Assembly (NCBI RefSeq): GCF_964340395.1
Contig: NC_135566.1
Location: 15,963,501 to 16,027,500 of the forward strand
Source: Glandiceps talaboti
Lineage: Eukaryota; Hemichordata; Enteropneusta; Spengelidae
Reading direction: 5' to 3'
DNA length: 64,000 bases
Under the pieces are notes generated by a model. That model was not told where the DNA came from and ran no database searches. It saw only the letters and a list, made by a program, of their open reading frames with translations. This document shows, piece by piece, positions 33,359 to 58,473 of the stretch. The translations under genes and the position numbers were made by a program. Numbering within the stretch: position 1 is the first letter of the stretch; each line of letters begins with the position of its first letter.

Positions 33359-33911
33359 TCAGAACGGATACAATTGTTGCATGCGTCTGTCTCTTGTAGA
33401 CGATTTATATACATGTACATTGTAATACAACTGTTGCATATGTCTGTCTCTTGCAGAGGATGATTTATATACATTGTAATACAAATATCGCATATGTCTG
33501 TCTCTTGCAGGGGGATTTATATACAGTTTAACAACTATCATTACATGTGTATGTCTCTTGCAGAGGATGATTTACATACATTGTAATACAACTGTTGCAT
33601 GTATCTGTCTCTTGCAGAGGATGGTTTACATACATTGTAATACAACTGTTGCATGTATCTGTCTCTTGCAGAGGATGGTTTACATACATTGTAATACAAC
33701 TGTTGCATGTATCTGTCTCTTGCAGAGGATGATTTCCTACATTTGCAATACAACTGTTACATGTGTCTGTCTCTTGCAGAGGGTGATTTATATGCATTGT
33801 AATACAAATGTCGCATATATCTGTCTCTTGCAGAGTGGATGTATATACAGTGTAACAACTGTTACATGTATCTGTCTCTTGCACAGGATGATTTACATAC
33901 ATTGTAATACA
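33358..33911. repeat. 54-bp minisatellite (~10 units)
   Basis: Units contain TGTCTCTTGCAGAGGATG and TACATTGTAATACAACTGTT. Spacing between successive CTTGCAG is 54 nt. It abuts the 5' truncation point of the LINE. The period is a multiple of three, so open frames persist on both strands without coding meaning. Confidence 0.9.
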
Positions 33912-34012
33912 CAATCCTAGTACTATAGTAAACTATTATTGCTACATTTTCGCTGAGTGTGATACCGTTACTTAATCAAATTGTTACACTGTAAAACGTG
34001 TGTTCTAATAGG

Positions 34013-34252
34013 GAACTTGCAATCCAGACTGAGCATGCTCATACGCAAAGGACTATGGGATTATATGTGGTTATTGTAATACCTAATCTGGAGCTACTGA
34101 TATAATTAACCCCCCACAATGGTCAGGGTGACCATGAATTGATTATTTGTAGTTACAAACAGTGTATCAACATTGTATACAATACTAATGGATTAGTATT
34201 TATTATCACATTTCCCATGATGCAACATTCAACATGGCGGGTTTGCAAGTTC
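34013..34252. mobile_element. 240-bp dispersed element, copy 2
   Basis: Reverse complement of the 4.3-kb copy. Ends GAACTTGCAATCCAGACTGA and GGCGGGTTTGCAAGTTC give a 10-bp perfect terminal inverted repeat. Confidence 0.65.
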
Positions 34253-34784
34253 TAATTAAGACAATGTAGTTTGTAATGTCACAATTTTCCCAAGTGTATT
34301 ACACTTAATGATTGTACCCTTATCTGCTACGGTTATTGAAAATCAAAAAATTAGCTGTGTTGACACGTCTGAAGTTTTTATCGAGCTGGACAACACCGTT
34401 TTGTTATATAACAGGGTCGTCATTCTGTGATTCCATTTGTATTAGGCAGTGACTATAATAATTGCATGCATACACATAACAAAAGGACAAATCTGTTACC
34501 TAATATATGACATGATGTGCTTACAAAATTCGTACAAAATGATGTGCATAAAAACCATCTTTCAGGCTCCAGCACATCCTACTTTTAAATCTGGTGTTAC
34601 CATGCCAATAGCGAAGCACGAGCTGTCTACATTTGGCACTTGTTTACTACATTCGTGAAGGTCAAAAGAGGTGAATAAACATTGATTTTCGCGAAGAAAA
34701 GTTGTTTGGCCATGATTTTCGCTCATCCGGGGGGGAGGGGTAAGGAACTCGCATGATAGAGTGTAGCTAATTTTTTTTTTTTCA

Positions 34785-35040
34785 TTTTATCGCCTAGTTT
34801 GATAAATATTTAAGTAAAATTCGTACGGTAATCTTTTTAAGGATGCAGATCACATACCGCGTACCGGCGCCAATTATTTAGCAAAGTAAATGTAGCAATA
34901 TTGGTCAAATCATGGGTCATTTTTTTGTCACGCCTGATAATACAGTAGTAAGATTTTTGTCGGGCCAGACGACAAAATGTAGCACTGTGGTTGTCGTGTC
35001 AGACGACATGCAATTTCGAGTTGACTGGCTGCTATTGTAA
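34785..35040. repeat. Fragment of the 42-bp dispersed repeat family
   Basis: Contains GTAAGATTTTTGTCGGGCCAGACGAC-type units (one and a half) and the flank TTGACTGGCTGCTATTGTAA, which is shared with the copies at 51.9 and 59.9 kb. An inverted piece (ATTTTATCGCCTAGTTT) lies at its left edge. Confidence 0.5.
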
Positions 35041-37308
35041 GAACTTTATTTCAGCAACAGTGTCAAAGTATGGACACATTAAATCAAGACGGTACGTGGA
35101 CAATCATGAATAGGGACATCGGCACAAAACCTAACACGTGATTTTTTACTCGCACAGAATAACCTGGTATTATGTATGTTAGATTAGACCCAAGTTTGTA
35201 TTGTACATAATGTGACACTTTTCTAAATCCATGTGAAAAACAAGATATTAGTTCGCCCAAGCGTAACATTCTTCATTACTGTCATTGAATGATCTACGCC
35301 CCGTTGCCTTGGATATTGTCTTGGTCAGCACACCGAATTGTTTATCCAGCAAAACTTTCACAAAACAAATTCACGACGGGTTCTTTCAGGTGCTCTGTTG
35401 TATATACGAGTCTTGTGTATTGTGTAACTTGTTGCCCAAATCATATGGTAGCGGCTGTAAACCGATGTGTTATCAGTTCCCTCGGAGTATATGATTTAGT
35501 TGTATTACTGTAACTATGAACGGCTTACATTGACTCCATTCCATGTTAAATACCGTACCCAAAAGCAACATATCATTAAGCGCACACAATACAAGTACTA
35601 GACAGGGTTTCAACCATAAATTGCAGCATTATAATGAACATAGTTTAAACTTAACCGTTTCTGCTTACCCCTGTTTTTGCACCAAATATCTCCAAGTCTT
35701 GAACAGTGTCCCTCTACGCACATTTAGACAGGTGAGAGAGGGTAACTGAAACAGTAACCATAAATGGGGCTTATGTGAAAGCCCAATTATTATAATGTTT
35801 TGTCATATGCTTGGAAATGATTATACATACTCTACTTGTATCTACACCTGTTGGCATCGAGTTAACTGACGTCAGATTTTATTATAAAACTAAATGCCGA
35901 AACTTCCTAAACATATCTGCAGGACTTTCATCAAAATGATTATCTCGTCACGTGCATGAAACACGAATTATAAACACATGGCTGGAATATATATGTGCAG
36001 TTTTACGTTCATAACTGGTTTTAGGCTTAGCATTCAGTCGTTACGATGTCATGACTACTATCTGTTACGGGGGAAAAAAGTAAACAAGGAGAACTATACG
36101 GTGAATGTGCGATATCTTCAAGTATGGTCAATGGCTAGTGTCGACGAATACAGCTGTGTGACTACAAGGGCCCTTGTTTTAAATGTGTAGCATATAGCAA
36201 TGCCCAACGGCATTGACTGCGAATTACTGACATGGTCAGTTGGGTGCAAATACCATGAAGTTACTGTCCTTGAAGGAAGGTGCTTGTTATTGGTGTTTCA
36301 GTCGTTGATTCCCTCGATCATACACCAAACACCTACTTTCAAAGACACCAATAAATATACACCTACCCATTTCGGTAACGTCGTCTCCCTAGAAATATTC
36401 TGTCAAGGGTAAGTTTGTTGTCGCCAGTGACTTATAAGTGGACGACAAAACGAGTGACTGGTCTACCTTCCTGTTCAAGAAAGTCTCGCTCGTTTGATTT
36501 AACGATACCTGACCCACATGACTGGGGTATACGTGATAAAAAGTACACGATCGTTTCAATAAAACTAGGCATGCGTGGTGAGTAGGGAGTGGTTTCAGAG
36601 ATCGATATTCGCAACTGTTTTGTGAGTCAGGCAGTTGTAATTATACTAGGGAATAATATGTATGGACCAAAATACACTGCAATATCTTTGTTACACATTA
36701 GATGGGATGTCCATGTGACATTCACATCTCTCTTTAAAGATGAGAGTGAGATCTGTTAAATAGTCACTTAACATTACAATCGACAGTTTATTATTATAAC
36801 ACGAAACTGTGTGTATCTGCGGAGTTAAGCTACTGAGTTGGAAGTGATAATTACATCTCACCGCTAGCGGCGCTTTCTCTGCTCTGGCTGATGTTCCGTA
36901 CACTCTGTTAATGAAAATGGAATACGTGCCGGGCTTTTATTTCATAAAGTTGGGGTCAGTCAGTTTTTACTACGAGAGGGTATTATTTAGATGTGCTGAG
37001 GTCATAATTTCAATGTGTTGTCATTTTGGTAAATATTATATCAATGTTATATCAATATTTTATCAATTTCCTGTCTCTTTATTATTTATTGTTTCAAGGA
37101 CAGTTGATTTCGTAGTTGTTTCTAAATACAGCCGTTGATCATTGCTATCTTGATAGACACTTGGCACATGAATTGAAACATGTTATGATGTAATTGATGT
37201 AAATTACTGGAGGAAAGAGCCTAGTACTTCTGAAAATGGCAGTTTTTCAGTTGCTTCCCGTTTACTTGGAGTGTTTCGGGTATTTCAGGTCACACCTCGG
37301 CCATGCAC

Positions 37309-37603
37309 GTTAAAGTGGCCATATGGATGAGGATTGGGTATTTATTTAGGATTTTTAATTAATAAACCGATTTTATCATGGCTTCCTACTTGAAAAAACA
37401 ACAACATTCGTTTAAGTCTGTGTTTGTAGTTTAATACATTGAAAAAGACAAAAAATGTATTTTAAAAAATGTAAGAAAAAAAAGAAGAAAAAAGTATTTT
37501 GTGCATATTTATTTTTTTAGGTAGGAGGCCATGGTAAAATTGTTTCATAAATTAAAAATGCAAAATAAATACCTAATCCCTCTCATCCATATGGCCATTT
37601 AAC
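37309..37603. mobile_element. MITE-like element with ~85-bp terminal inverted repeats
   Basis: The left arm (37309-37392) begins TTAAAGTGGCCATATGGATG. The right arm (37519-37603), inverted, begins TTAAATGGCCATATGGATG. Both continue through GGTATTTATTT and end at CATGGC(T/C)TCCTACC. The short A-rich centre is non-coding. Confidence 0.75.
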
Positions 37604-38221
37604 ATTTTAAATCGAAAGTATCACAAGTGAGTTTATAAACTCATTTACCTTGTGGAGAAAAAGAAAGAATCTGTAAATACATGATTTTAAAATGTACGTC
37701 TTTTATTTCAAATATAGTGCGTAAGCTTATGTTACATTATATGAGACCTACAGCAATAAAATCATCTGTCTTGTAGCGCAGCACATTTAGGCAGTCTTTG
37801 CAGCTAGCCAGTGAAAAATGTCAAAGTTTACATAATTGTTACGACAATTATGCAGTCTATATACTTATGGGGTATTTAACTGTCACAGAGGGATAAACAC
37901 ATCATTACATAAAGGGAATTTTACGGAAACAAACAAACAAACAAACAAACACTGATAAAATTAGCAACTATTTGTTGAATATCATTAATAAACCATGCGC
38001 TCTAGATCAAGTATGATATACTTTGAACAAACCGACCACGTGTGCTTGGTTTGAATCAAAGAATTTCTTTAAGTAATATTTCGTAAAATGACTTCATTCA
38101 AGTCAACAGAATATACATATATAATTAGCAATTGCAAGTATAAATATTTCTAGAATATAGTTATTTTTCAACCAATCTGGTAAAGGATGTTATTAAAGGA
38201 CGTAGCATTGAATCAAGCAAG

Positions 38222-38503
38222 CAAAAAAAATGTGTTTCCGACCGACCCTAGTTTAAGCCGCCTTAACCTTCTTGACCTCCATGCACGTCTATTTTCTTTC
38301 CACAGTGACACTGTACATCTTTCATCGAACTAAACAGAAGGGGTATTCTGACAGACAGTTTGATTTGATTTTGGGTCCAAGCAATAGTTTTTCAAAACTA
38401 AAAACAATTAAAAAGATAAAACAAAATAGAACAAAATCTCGACCTACCTACCCTGTGCTATGAGGCCATGTTATCGGAAACACACAATTATTTTTTTTTC
38501 GTC
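38222..38503. mobile_element. Short MITE-like element
   Basis: The ends AAAAAAAATGTGTTTCCGAC and, inverted, TGTGTTTCCGATAACATGG form terminal inverted repeats around ~280 bp of non-coding DNA. Distinct from family C but with a similar A-run plus TTCCG edge. Confidence 0.5.
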
Positions 38504-39454
38504 TCATTTAAATTCCTAGAGACAAGACAAAATAATAGCACATTCACATTAAAGCATGTATCAATTGAAATTTTGTAAATGTTAACATCATGGTAATAAT
38601 TACGTTAATATAACTATGTACATTTTATTATTCATTGTATCTTGACAAGTTTATTATTGTGATTGCCCCCTTGTAACATCTACATCATGTAGAGGTTAGG
38701 AGTTGTCATTTGTCGTTGAAATTACAGAGTAAAAAGACACGAGTAAAATGGCTTTTAAAAGGAGACTTTTCAAAGGAAGTAAACAATAAATCGATTGCAA
38801 TACACAACCTGGTAATCATAAGGAATTAGTGTTGTATAAACAACTCAAAGTAACTAGGTTACTACTGCAAGCATACAATAAACACTGCTTAGCAATGCTG
38901 AGACATATTTACATATTTATAAAATGACGCTCACAAATGCATATTACGGATTCCAAAATTTTGAGCGGTTTGTTACTATTTACAATAAACATTTGTATGA
39001 AACCATTTCTAAAAGTAAAACTTATATCAATACAATTTTTTAGAAACTCACTAATGGCAAAAATACATTGGGTGTACTATTTGCGAACTAACATGGTGGA
39101 TCCTTTCTGTTTTATTATTTATGGGACGTTGACATCTTACCTAACTTTGCCAAGTATTCTAAAACAAACTTAAAGCAACATGCAAGTTTATCGCTGCTGT
39201 TTTGTTGCTGTTTTTAGAACCCTTTCTTGAACTATGTCGGTCAGTTCATCTCATTTGTAAGCGTATGGCTATATACGTTTGGCGTTATCATCTCATAATA
39301 GAGCGAGGCAAGGCTGAAGAGTTGTGAACATCTCTATGGACGGCATATTGTAGGATATTGAAGTGAATATGAGTTGTTTTCAACAGGTGGTGTTTTTGGC
39401 ACAAACACTAGACTTTCCAAAATACAAAATTAAAGGTTTATGCTATAGAGATTA

Positions 39455-39458
<4 letters not shown>

Positions 39459-39516
<58 letters not shown>

Positions 39517-39585
39517 AATTATATAACTATTACGCTCTGCCACTGCGGTATAGAGCGCTGTCTTAGCAGATTGATATTCACCGAG

Positions 39586-39667
<82 letters not shown>

Positions 39668-39777
39668 TTTGTATTCATTTTGTATATTTGTATTATATGT
39701 GTCTTTGAAAGTGTAGCTTATTTTTGTTATCTGGTGAAATAAATTTTATTCATTCATTCATTCATTCATTCATTCAT
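39459..39777. repeat. (TG)n, (TA)n and (CATT)n microsatellites
   Basis: A TG tract (39459-39514), a TA tract (39588-39665) and a CATT tract after AATAAATTTTATT (39747-39777) within 320 bp. The last resembles a LINE 3' tail. Confidence 0.9.
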
Positions 39778-40587
39778 AAGTTTGGTCCATTGTAATAGTG
39801 CTGCAAATGTGCTGATGAATCAGAATCAACCGCCATCGAGTCTTTAGCTCAGTGACCGTTGGATCAGGTTCATGTGTACAAACATAACATTCCCAAAGGA
39901 TATCATCATTAGAGAGGTTCAGATACACATTAAAACGCGTACGCCTACGGGAGCATTATTGTGCAAGAGTACACGTAATGACGCGTACAAACTTGTGTTT
40001 AGTTTAACGCAAAGGTGAAAGATAGTGGAATGCGCACGCGCGCGTTGGCATCTTCTGTCTGGAAGGCCACACACATGACTTTGTTTTCTAAACATGTCGG
40101 TCTTTTTGCCATTTTTCCCGCAACTACCCAAACGAAAAACCGAACAGTTAGTTTACAGTTATGGTTCCCGTACTTTGATATAAAAAATATGACATTTGAT
40201 AGAAGAGAAATTACAAAAGCTTAGTACGTATTTACACTGTTACGTATGGACAACCATTTTGAGGTAGCATCGTCCGATACAGAACGCTTTGGTTGCTTCG
40301 AATTACATGACTATGACGCTACGCATAATAGTAAATACTTGTATCCAAACCTCTCTACTATCCTATGAACACTGTACCTGTAGCAGTCATTACAATGAGC
40401 ATCAAAGAATGATGACGTGTCCCATCACAAAATGAATATATATGTAAATATCTTATTTGAATGGAATTTGAATATCCGATACTATTGGCGCAACCTCAAC
40501 GGGCGTAGATTGAATAAGTTATTTTGAGCCGGCGATTTCGTCATAATAAACTCTCCTTTTGTAGACGTGAGTTGAGAAAACAAATGT

Positions 40588-40593
40588 TTTATT
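40588..40593 (-). terminator. Gene 1 polyadenylation signal AATAAA
   Basis: A perfect AATAAA on the minus strand lies about 30 nt beyond the stop codon of gene 1. This predicts a very short 3' UTR with cleavage near 40565-40575. Confidence 0.55.
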
Positions 40594-40623
40594 CGGATGT
40601 CTGAAAACGGGATAATCCTCACG

Positions 40624-52336
<11,713 letters not shown>

Positions 52337-53968
52337 CTTCGGCAACCTAGATTCAAAGATAAATGTGAGCGTTGTTTATTCGAAGACAATACAAAGCAGT
52401 TTCAAAAAGCAAATGCATAAAAAGTTTACTGTTTTACTGCACAAGTGGCAGGATACAATATAATTCAATTTGTATAAGACACGTACTAGACAGGCATTCA
52501 AAACCACGACACCTGTCATACATACTCGTGGTAATTGTCATAGGGCAGGTGTACCAATCTTCGACCAAAACGGCGTAGTATATTGCACCCAACGCTATTC
52601 CAGTATTAATGGCGCCACCAAGCGTCAAATGAGTTAGACATATAATATTTTGTCGTGCATGAGACACGCATGACATGAGTAACTTAGTTATTATCTAAAT
52701 CGTCCGAAAAAAGATACTGACTATGAGAAAAGCCCGTGTACACTTAAATACATAAAGACACACAACAACCATTCCATCCAAGTCTCGCACATTACGTCAG
52801 CTAGACTCCTAAGAGAAGACCTTTCTTATAAGATCACGTGTTGTCATAATAGGAATGCAACGGAGAGGAGTAATTTGTTTCTTAATGAAATAAAGGAAAA
52901 CAATATCCATACACACATATTATTCACATTTTAAAACAAATCTTGCAACATTAAAAAAAATACTTAGTCGAAAGTAGGGAGTAGGCTCCTAAACAAAAAG
53001 AGCCATTTTGTATAGACCAAGGTAAAGAAAAAGATAGAAAATTTAAACTGATGTCTACTAATAAATAGAATATCAATATGATTTACATCCGACATTTATA
53101 TAAAATGTGATAACAGCTGACACAAATCAAGTGATTTTAAGGATTTTTTTTGCCTTTGTATGTTACCATGGCTAATTCAAATTAACGAAATCGGTGACAT
53201 TCTTCCTAAGTAAACGTGGTTCATTAGTGAGGGAGATAATACAAGAGTGCAAGCTGCTGATATTAAGACAAACGAGTGAGTAATGGTTGAATTAAAAGGC
53301 TCTAAAACAGGAATTTTTAAAACACCCTTCGATGATATTTTATTGGTTAATTACTCAAGAATGATTTAGCATTCGAAGTTTTCCGACAAATAAATGAAAA
53401 CCCATAGCAAATTTGAAGTTCAGCTACGATAATGTCGAATATTACAGAGTTCTCCTGACATTTAAGAAATACAATAAAATCACGACATTTGACTCTTTAA
53501 TTTGCTGGTATGTATTCACTGAATAAGTCATATGACGCGAACGTTAAGTAAAGCTTCTTTCTGTCGGCACGGTGCACTCAAACCCAAGCGTGTTGAAATA
53601 TTTTTGCATGGCAACGTCAACATCACGTGACTTCCGGTAACTGGTTCACAAATCATTCCATATGGATTGCATACACAGCAAGTCATACGGTGAATAAATC
53701 GATTTGAAAGCTCAGCATCTGTACACAGAACTTCACCATGCCAACGCAGTTCTGCACGTTTTCAGTTATAACGTTTTGATTAAATGTGAAGTCTAGAAGT
53801 GATATACGTCGGATAATACGAGTTCGTTCAAAAAGTGGAGACAAATTCATATGATCATTATGATCATTACAGTGAGGCCGGGGATCTTGCAATTTGTTAA
53901 TTCGCTATTTTACCTTATTGTATATTATTTTCCGTGGATCGTTGAATCTGAGACTCGTAATTTTGAAG

Positions 53969-53969
<1 letters not shown>

Positions 53970-54028
<59 letters not shown>

Positions 54029-54290
54029 GTGGGTGTGTGTGATGTGCGTGCATGTATGTATGTATGTATGTATGTATGTATGTATGTATGTATGCATGCA
54101 TGTATGTATGTATGTATGTATGTATGTATGTATGTATGTATGTATGTATGTATGTATGTATGCATGCATGCATGCATGCATGCATGCATGGATGGATGGA
54201 TGGATGGATGGATGGATGGATGGATGGATGGATGGATGCATGCATGCATGCATGCATGCATGTATGTATGTATGTATGTATGTATGTATA
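53970..54290. repeat. Compound (TG)n(TATG)n(GCAT)n(GATG)n(GCAT)n(TATG)n microsatellite
   Basis: 320 bp of tetranucleotide blocks differing by single-base changes in the unit, roughly symmetric about the central GATG block. Six overlapping open frames here are artefacts. Confidence 0.95.
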
Positions 54291-56204
54291 AATATCTGTC
54301 CCTGTCTCACCAGATATGATCTTCTGCTAGAATATATATAGTTGACATTGACTTTGACCATTTTGGGGGAAATTTAAAAAAACAAAACCCTTTCATCCAT
54401 TAGTCACACAGAAATAAATACTTGTCAAGAGTGGAGGGGCGCTGTCTTATTTAGTTCATTGTTATGCGATATTAATCTATTATTCTGTTAGAGCGTTTAC
54501 TATATTTGCTAGCTTTGTGCATGCCGATCTAATTTCATTTAATATTAAAGTAATATGAGTCATTAACTGTAATATTAATAAAACCAAGCATCAAAATATC
54601 ACTGACTTTGTGATCCAATAGATAATACCTTGTATGATAGACAACATTGATGCTTTATCATAGTGGGTAAATATTATCATGGCGAGCACTGATTTTCGCT
54701 GTTACCAAGCACATGTGAATTCGGAATCAAACTGCAGATCTTCAGTTATAACGGTTGCCAAAATCAATGAACCATAGTCAACTCTGCCCTATGCATGTAA
54801 ACATGTCTATAATAAACCACTGAATTACTGACTTGGTTTGATTCAATACTATAAGTCTGACTGCAGTGAAAAGAAAATGGCGATATCTAACGTCACTGAC
54901 CAAATCGACGTAAAATGACACAAAATTCAATGACATATAGTGTAAAGTCCAAAATTTCAGCTTCATACGAGGAACACCGGATTCCTCCAAAATGTTGCCC
55001 GAATGAACTTCCCTCCCGCACTATATCAGTAATGAAAAGAGCTCAGACGAACAACAGATCTCCCGCTATATTAAACGAAGTCTTTAACGTAGGCAGTGAC
55101 CAACTTAATCTCTGAAAATACGTTGGTTTTTTTAGATGTAATGGAAATCCGATTAGTGTATATATTTCAATATTTCAATCTCCTGTCACGTTCGCGACTT
55201 TAACACACGTAAGAGTTGATCCCAGAATCTCAATGTAACACTATTGCTCAATATAAAAAAAAAACCAGACAGACAATCATACGTACACCAATATAATCAG
55301 ACGGGCAGACACGGAGAAGCTATCTACGGGGAATGACTATCAGAGGGCCGCGGAGAAATTACGAAATAATATCACTGGAAGTTTAGTTTGCATTATGATT
55401 TGATGGTTCACTACTCAGTAAAAAAGGTTACTACAGTTGCTAAGATACCATGATAAGTGTCGTACACTCTATGCTATCCTTTGTGTTCTACGATATAGCC
55501 CGCTGTTACATCCATTGTCCGTAGTTATTCGCTCGTTGAATTAAACACGTACGTATTTCTAACTCCTTTTCAGTTTTCAAATGCATTCTCCAACTAGAAC
55601 AGACATAATCTAGCAATAAGTATACCTAATGTGTTTGGACTGGATTATAGTACAAAATATTACATATGTGGAAAAATAAGTATTTGCATTTTGCGCGTTA
55701 TTTGTGTTGAATCATGTTTGGTAATGTACGTACAGTTGTGCTTTTCGTTCCATCACGAATGCATATATACGTAGAGACGTGATTCGTTTGTTGATTCAGA
55801 TTTTGCTCATTACGATTTTTCCCCTGTGAGGTTATCCTCAAAACGGTGTTCTGAGTCGCCAATTGGTATTTCTAATTAACGTAATATCTGATGTCTTCTG
55901 TGAAGGGTAAAACAGACTACATGGCCGTTTGTTCCGTGCACATTTGAACCGCTGGTAATACTGTCACCTGACATTCGTTATATTGTAGAAAATGATATCT
56001 TTTCTCAATATATTAAACTTATTTGACGCTTGAAAATTGGCATGTTGTTCATTTGGAATACGATTGCTTTCAGCTGTTAATACAAATAAATGCTTTGAGT
56101 TATATAGTTATACAGATGGTACATATTCGATGGAAATCAGTTGATAGAATTAGAAACAAATTGTCTAGTTGGATAAGCAACCTTTTTCATTGCAGACAAT
56201 TTAT

Positions 56205-56285
56205 CTTCTCGCTTGACAAGAAATCTTACTAACACTGCTTGTTTTCATCATCTGGCGATAAGAATCTTACCAACATTGTTTGATT
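56205..56285. repeat. Inverted fragment of the 42-bp repeat family
   Basis: Two inverted units: GACAAGAAATCTTACTAACA and GCGATAAGAATCTTACCAAC. Confidence 0.45.
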
Positions 56286-57769
56286 CCCTTACGTCGATAC
56301 GATGACAATGGTAGCAAGATTTACACCAAGCCTGACAATTTGTTTTTACTGGTTTTCACTGTGTTTAAACCCATAACACGCTTTTCTCAGTCTGTTTTAA
56401 CCTTCATCTGTATCTCTAATTTAATTTTCAATTCATTTCAACCAGCAAATACTAGAAATAAATAATATAACGAATCAACAATTCGAGGAAAAATGTAAGT
56501 AAACTAGAAGGAAGCGTTTAAACATAATTTTATATACAAAAAATAATGTTTCTTTTTAATATTTGGCATACGAAAAGACTATTAACTAAAGTTACGAACC
56601 AGGCTACAACAATAATACCGTTTAACTGATTTCTTTCTAATTCTCCGAACGTTCTTGTACCAAGAAGGAGCATGGTGTTGAGGGCTTATGGGATAACTGG
56701 CCCGGAGTCACTTGCGTTGACGCAGACGAGTCAGGGGCAATTTCTCGAGGGCATTATGAGGTTAAAATTTCCCTACATGTTTAAATATTTAATCACGTCT
56801 AGTATCGTCGGATTTTTGCCACATTGGATAAGAAAACAACAAATTTGCTTAACCAGAAAATAACACGGTCATACAGAATCCTGCCCTTTAAATTTCATGC
56901 TGTATGCTCATCATAAAATAGTCAAGCCAAAATGTAATGTCGATTCAACCAGTTTTAATCATAACTGGCATTTGAAAGGAATAATATGTACAGGGAACAT
57001 CCATGGCTCATCATTCAAAACGTTCTTATAGCAATATTGATTGCATTGTATGAGGGTAGAATTAATTTAGAAATACCAATATGATTCCTCGACATCAATT
57101 GATGGATTGATGAAGTGTGACTTGTTTGATAGGCTGAAAGGACAAAATATTACGGCAAAAATGCGAATTCTGACAAATTAAATAGTGGTTGTCACAGCTA
57201 ATCACTAACTTTTTATGACTTGTTCTGTTTACCTTTGCACAGAAGTAATTTATTTAGTATTAGGATGCGTTTTTGTACAGAATATCGTTGATTTAGCGGC
57301 GTTGTTAGACGAAGGTCTTCGATGACTCATGTCGCGTGTATTTCGTGTTACTGTGAATCCGCATGCAAAATGCTAATAAGCCACACTGTAAATACAGTAA
57401 CGTAATGACACATAATAAAAGGAGATAAAATATAATGAAACATAAAAACCGAAACAAGTATGGTTGATTTTGAACTCATCACTTTGAAAGGAATTAAATT
57501 TATATATATATATTGAAGGTTAGTCATATTATTCTGGCCTCCATCACAACGAATAAATTATGTACAAAAACCAGTGAATCGTGTCTGTCGAAAAAGGCAG
57601 TGATGTGCAATTCCCATGCTGTGCACTTTGTGATTTCAAAAATAACTATAACTAATCATGGAACTAAGTCAAATCGGTTTTATAGATGAAATGTACATAT
57701 TCATATATATGCTCGTGATGAGGCCTATGGAGGATGCAAATGCCGATGTCGACGGCAAAGGTGAGGATG

Positions 57770-57776
57770 AGGTTGG

Positions 57777-57807
<31 letters not shown>

Positions 57808-57808
57808 A
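57770..57808. repeat. (GAT)n microsatellite
   Basis: A short GAT run giving a poly-Asp frame. No other coding evidence. Confidence 0.85.
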
Positions 57809-58268
57809 ACATGGCGACCACGAAGTCTACATTCAGTATCAGTCCTTTCTTTACAATACGGTTCTCTCAAATAACCACGCGCTAAACTAACATATGTTGA
57901 ATTATCTTTGTTGTAAATTTTTAGTTCCCCAATATTTGATCTAAGAGTTTCAATAACGATTTTACCATATATTTGATTGTCTTTTCAAGGTCTAACACAT
58001 TTGTTGTGACAGGGTGAATTATTTCAGAAATATTCACCAAGCGTCATTTTACAAATTTCATCTTTTGCATAGAGACTACGTGGGAGCCACCTCTAAAACG
58101 ATTACGAAAACACTACTTCTATCACAAACATATCTATCACAATGTTTAAATCATTCCATCTTCATCGAATGTTTAAAACTACATCTTTGCTTCATCTATG
58201 TTGCCACACGGTAAAATTAATTCCCTTTGTTTCATTTGACTACTGAACCGAAAATTAGCCATACGTAC

Positions 58269-58473
58269 CTGTGTCGCTATTTTTTCCGATGAACGATGTC
58301 TATATGTGTTCTTGTGGTTCACACAGAAAGATGGCGATAGAGAATTCCAGTTGTCGATATGTGGTACTTTCTCTTCTATCGCTGTGTATCTTATTCCTAT
58401 AGCAACGCGATAAACAGACCAATATTTATCAGTTGTAATGTTGGTTGAACACAACTTCAATTCACCATCATCT
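58269..58473 (-). CDS. Candidate internal exon of an unidentified gene
   Basis: A minus-strand frame of ~68 codons is bounded by a TATTTAG(AG) acceptor and an ACACAG/GTACGT donor. It contains LKLCSTNITTDKYWSVYRV, EEKVPHIDNWNSLSPSFCV and RHRSSEKIATQ, and its composition looks coding. The entry phase is ambiguous because two overlapping AG acceptors exist (58473 or 58471). I do not recognise a family. No partner exons could be proven. Confidence 0.4.

Larger units (their letters stand above)
26211..40564. other. ~14-kb intergenic region between gene 2 start and gene 1 end
   Basis: No supported host gene on either strand. It holds MITE family C copies, a tRNA-derived SINE, a LINE remnant with adjacent minisatellite, a 240-bp repeat copy, a fragment of the 42-bp repeat family (34.8-35.0 kb), two further MITE-type elements (37.3 and 38.2 kb) and microsatellites. 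The promoter of gene 2 must lie at its left edge. Confidence 0.55.

Noticed and set aside
33528-33920. ORFs with repeating protein units on both strands
   Set aside because: The 54-bp minisatellite has a period divisible by three, so frames stay open on both strands; no splice or family support.
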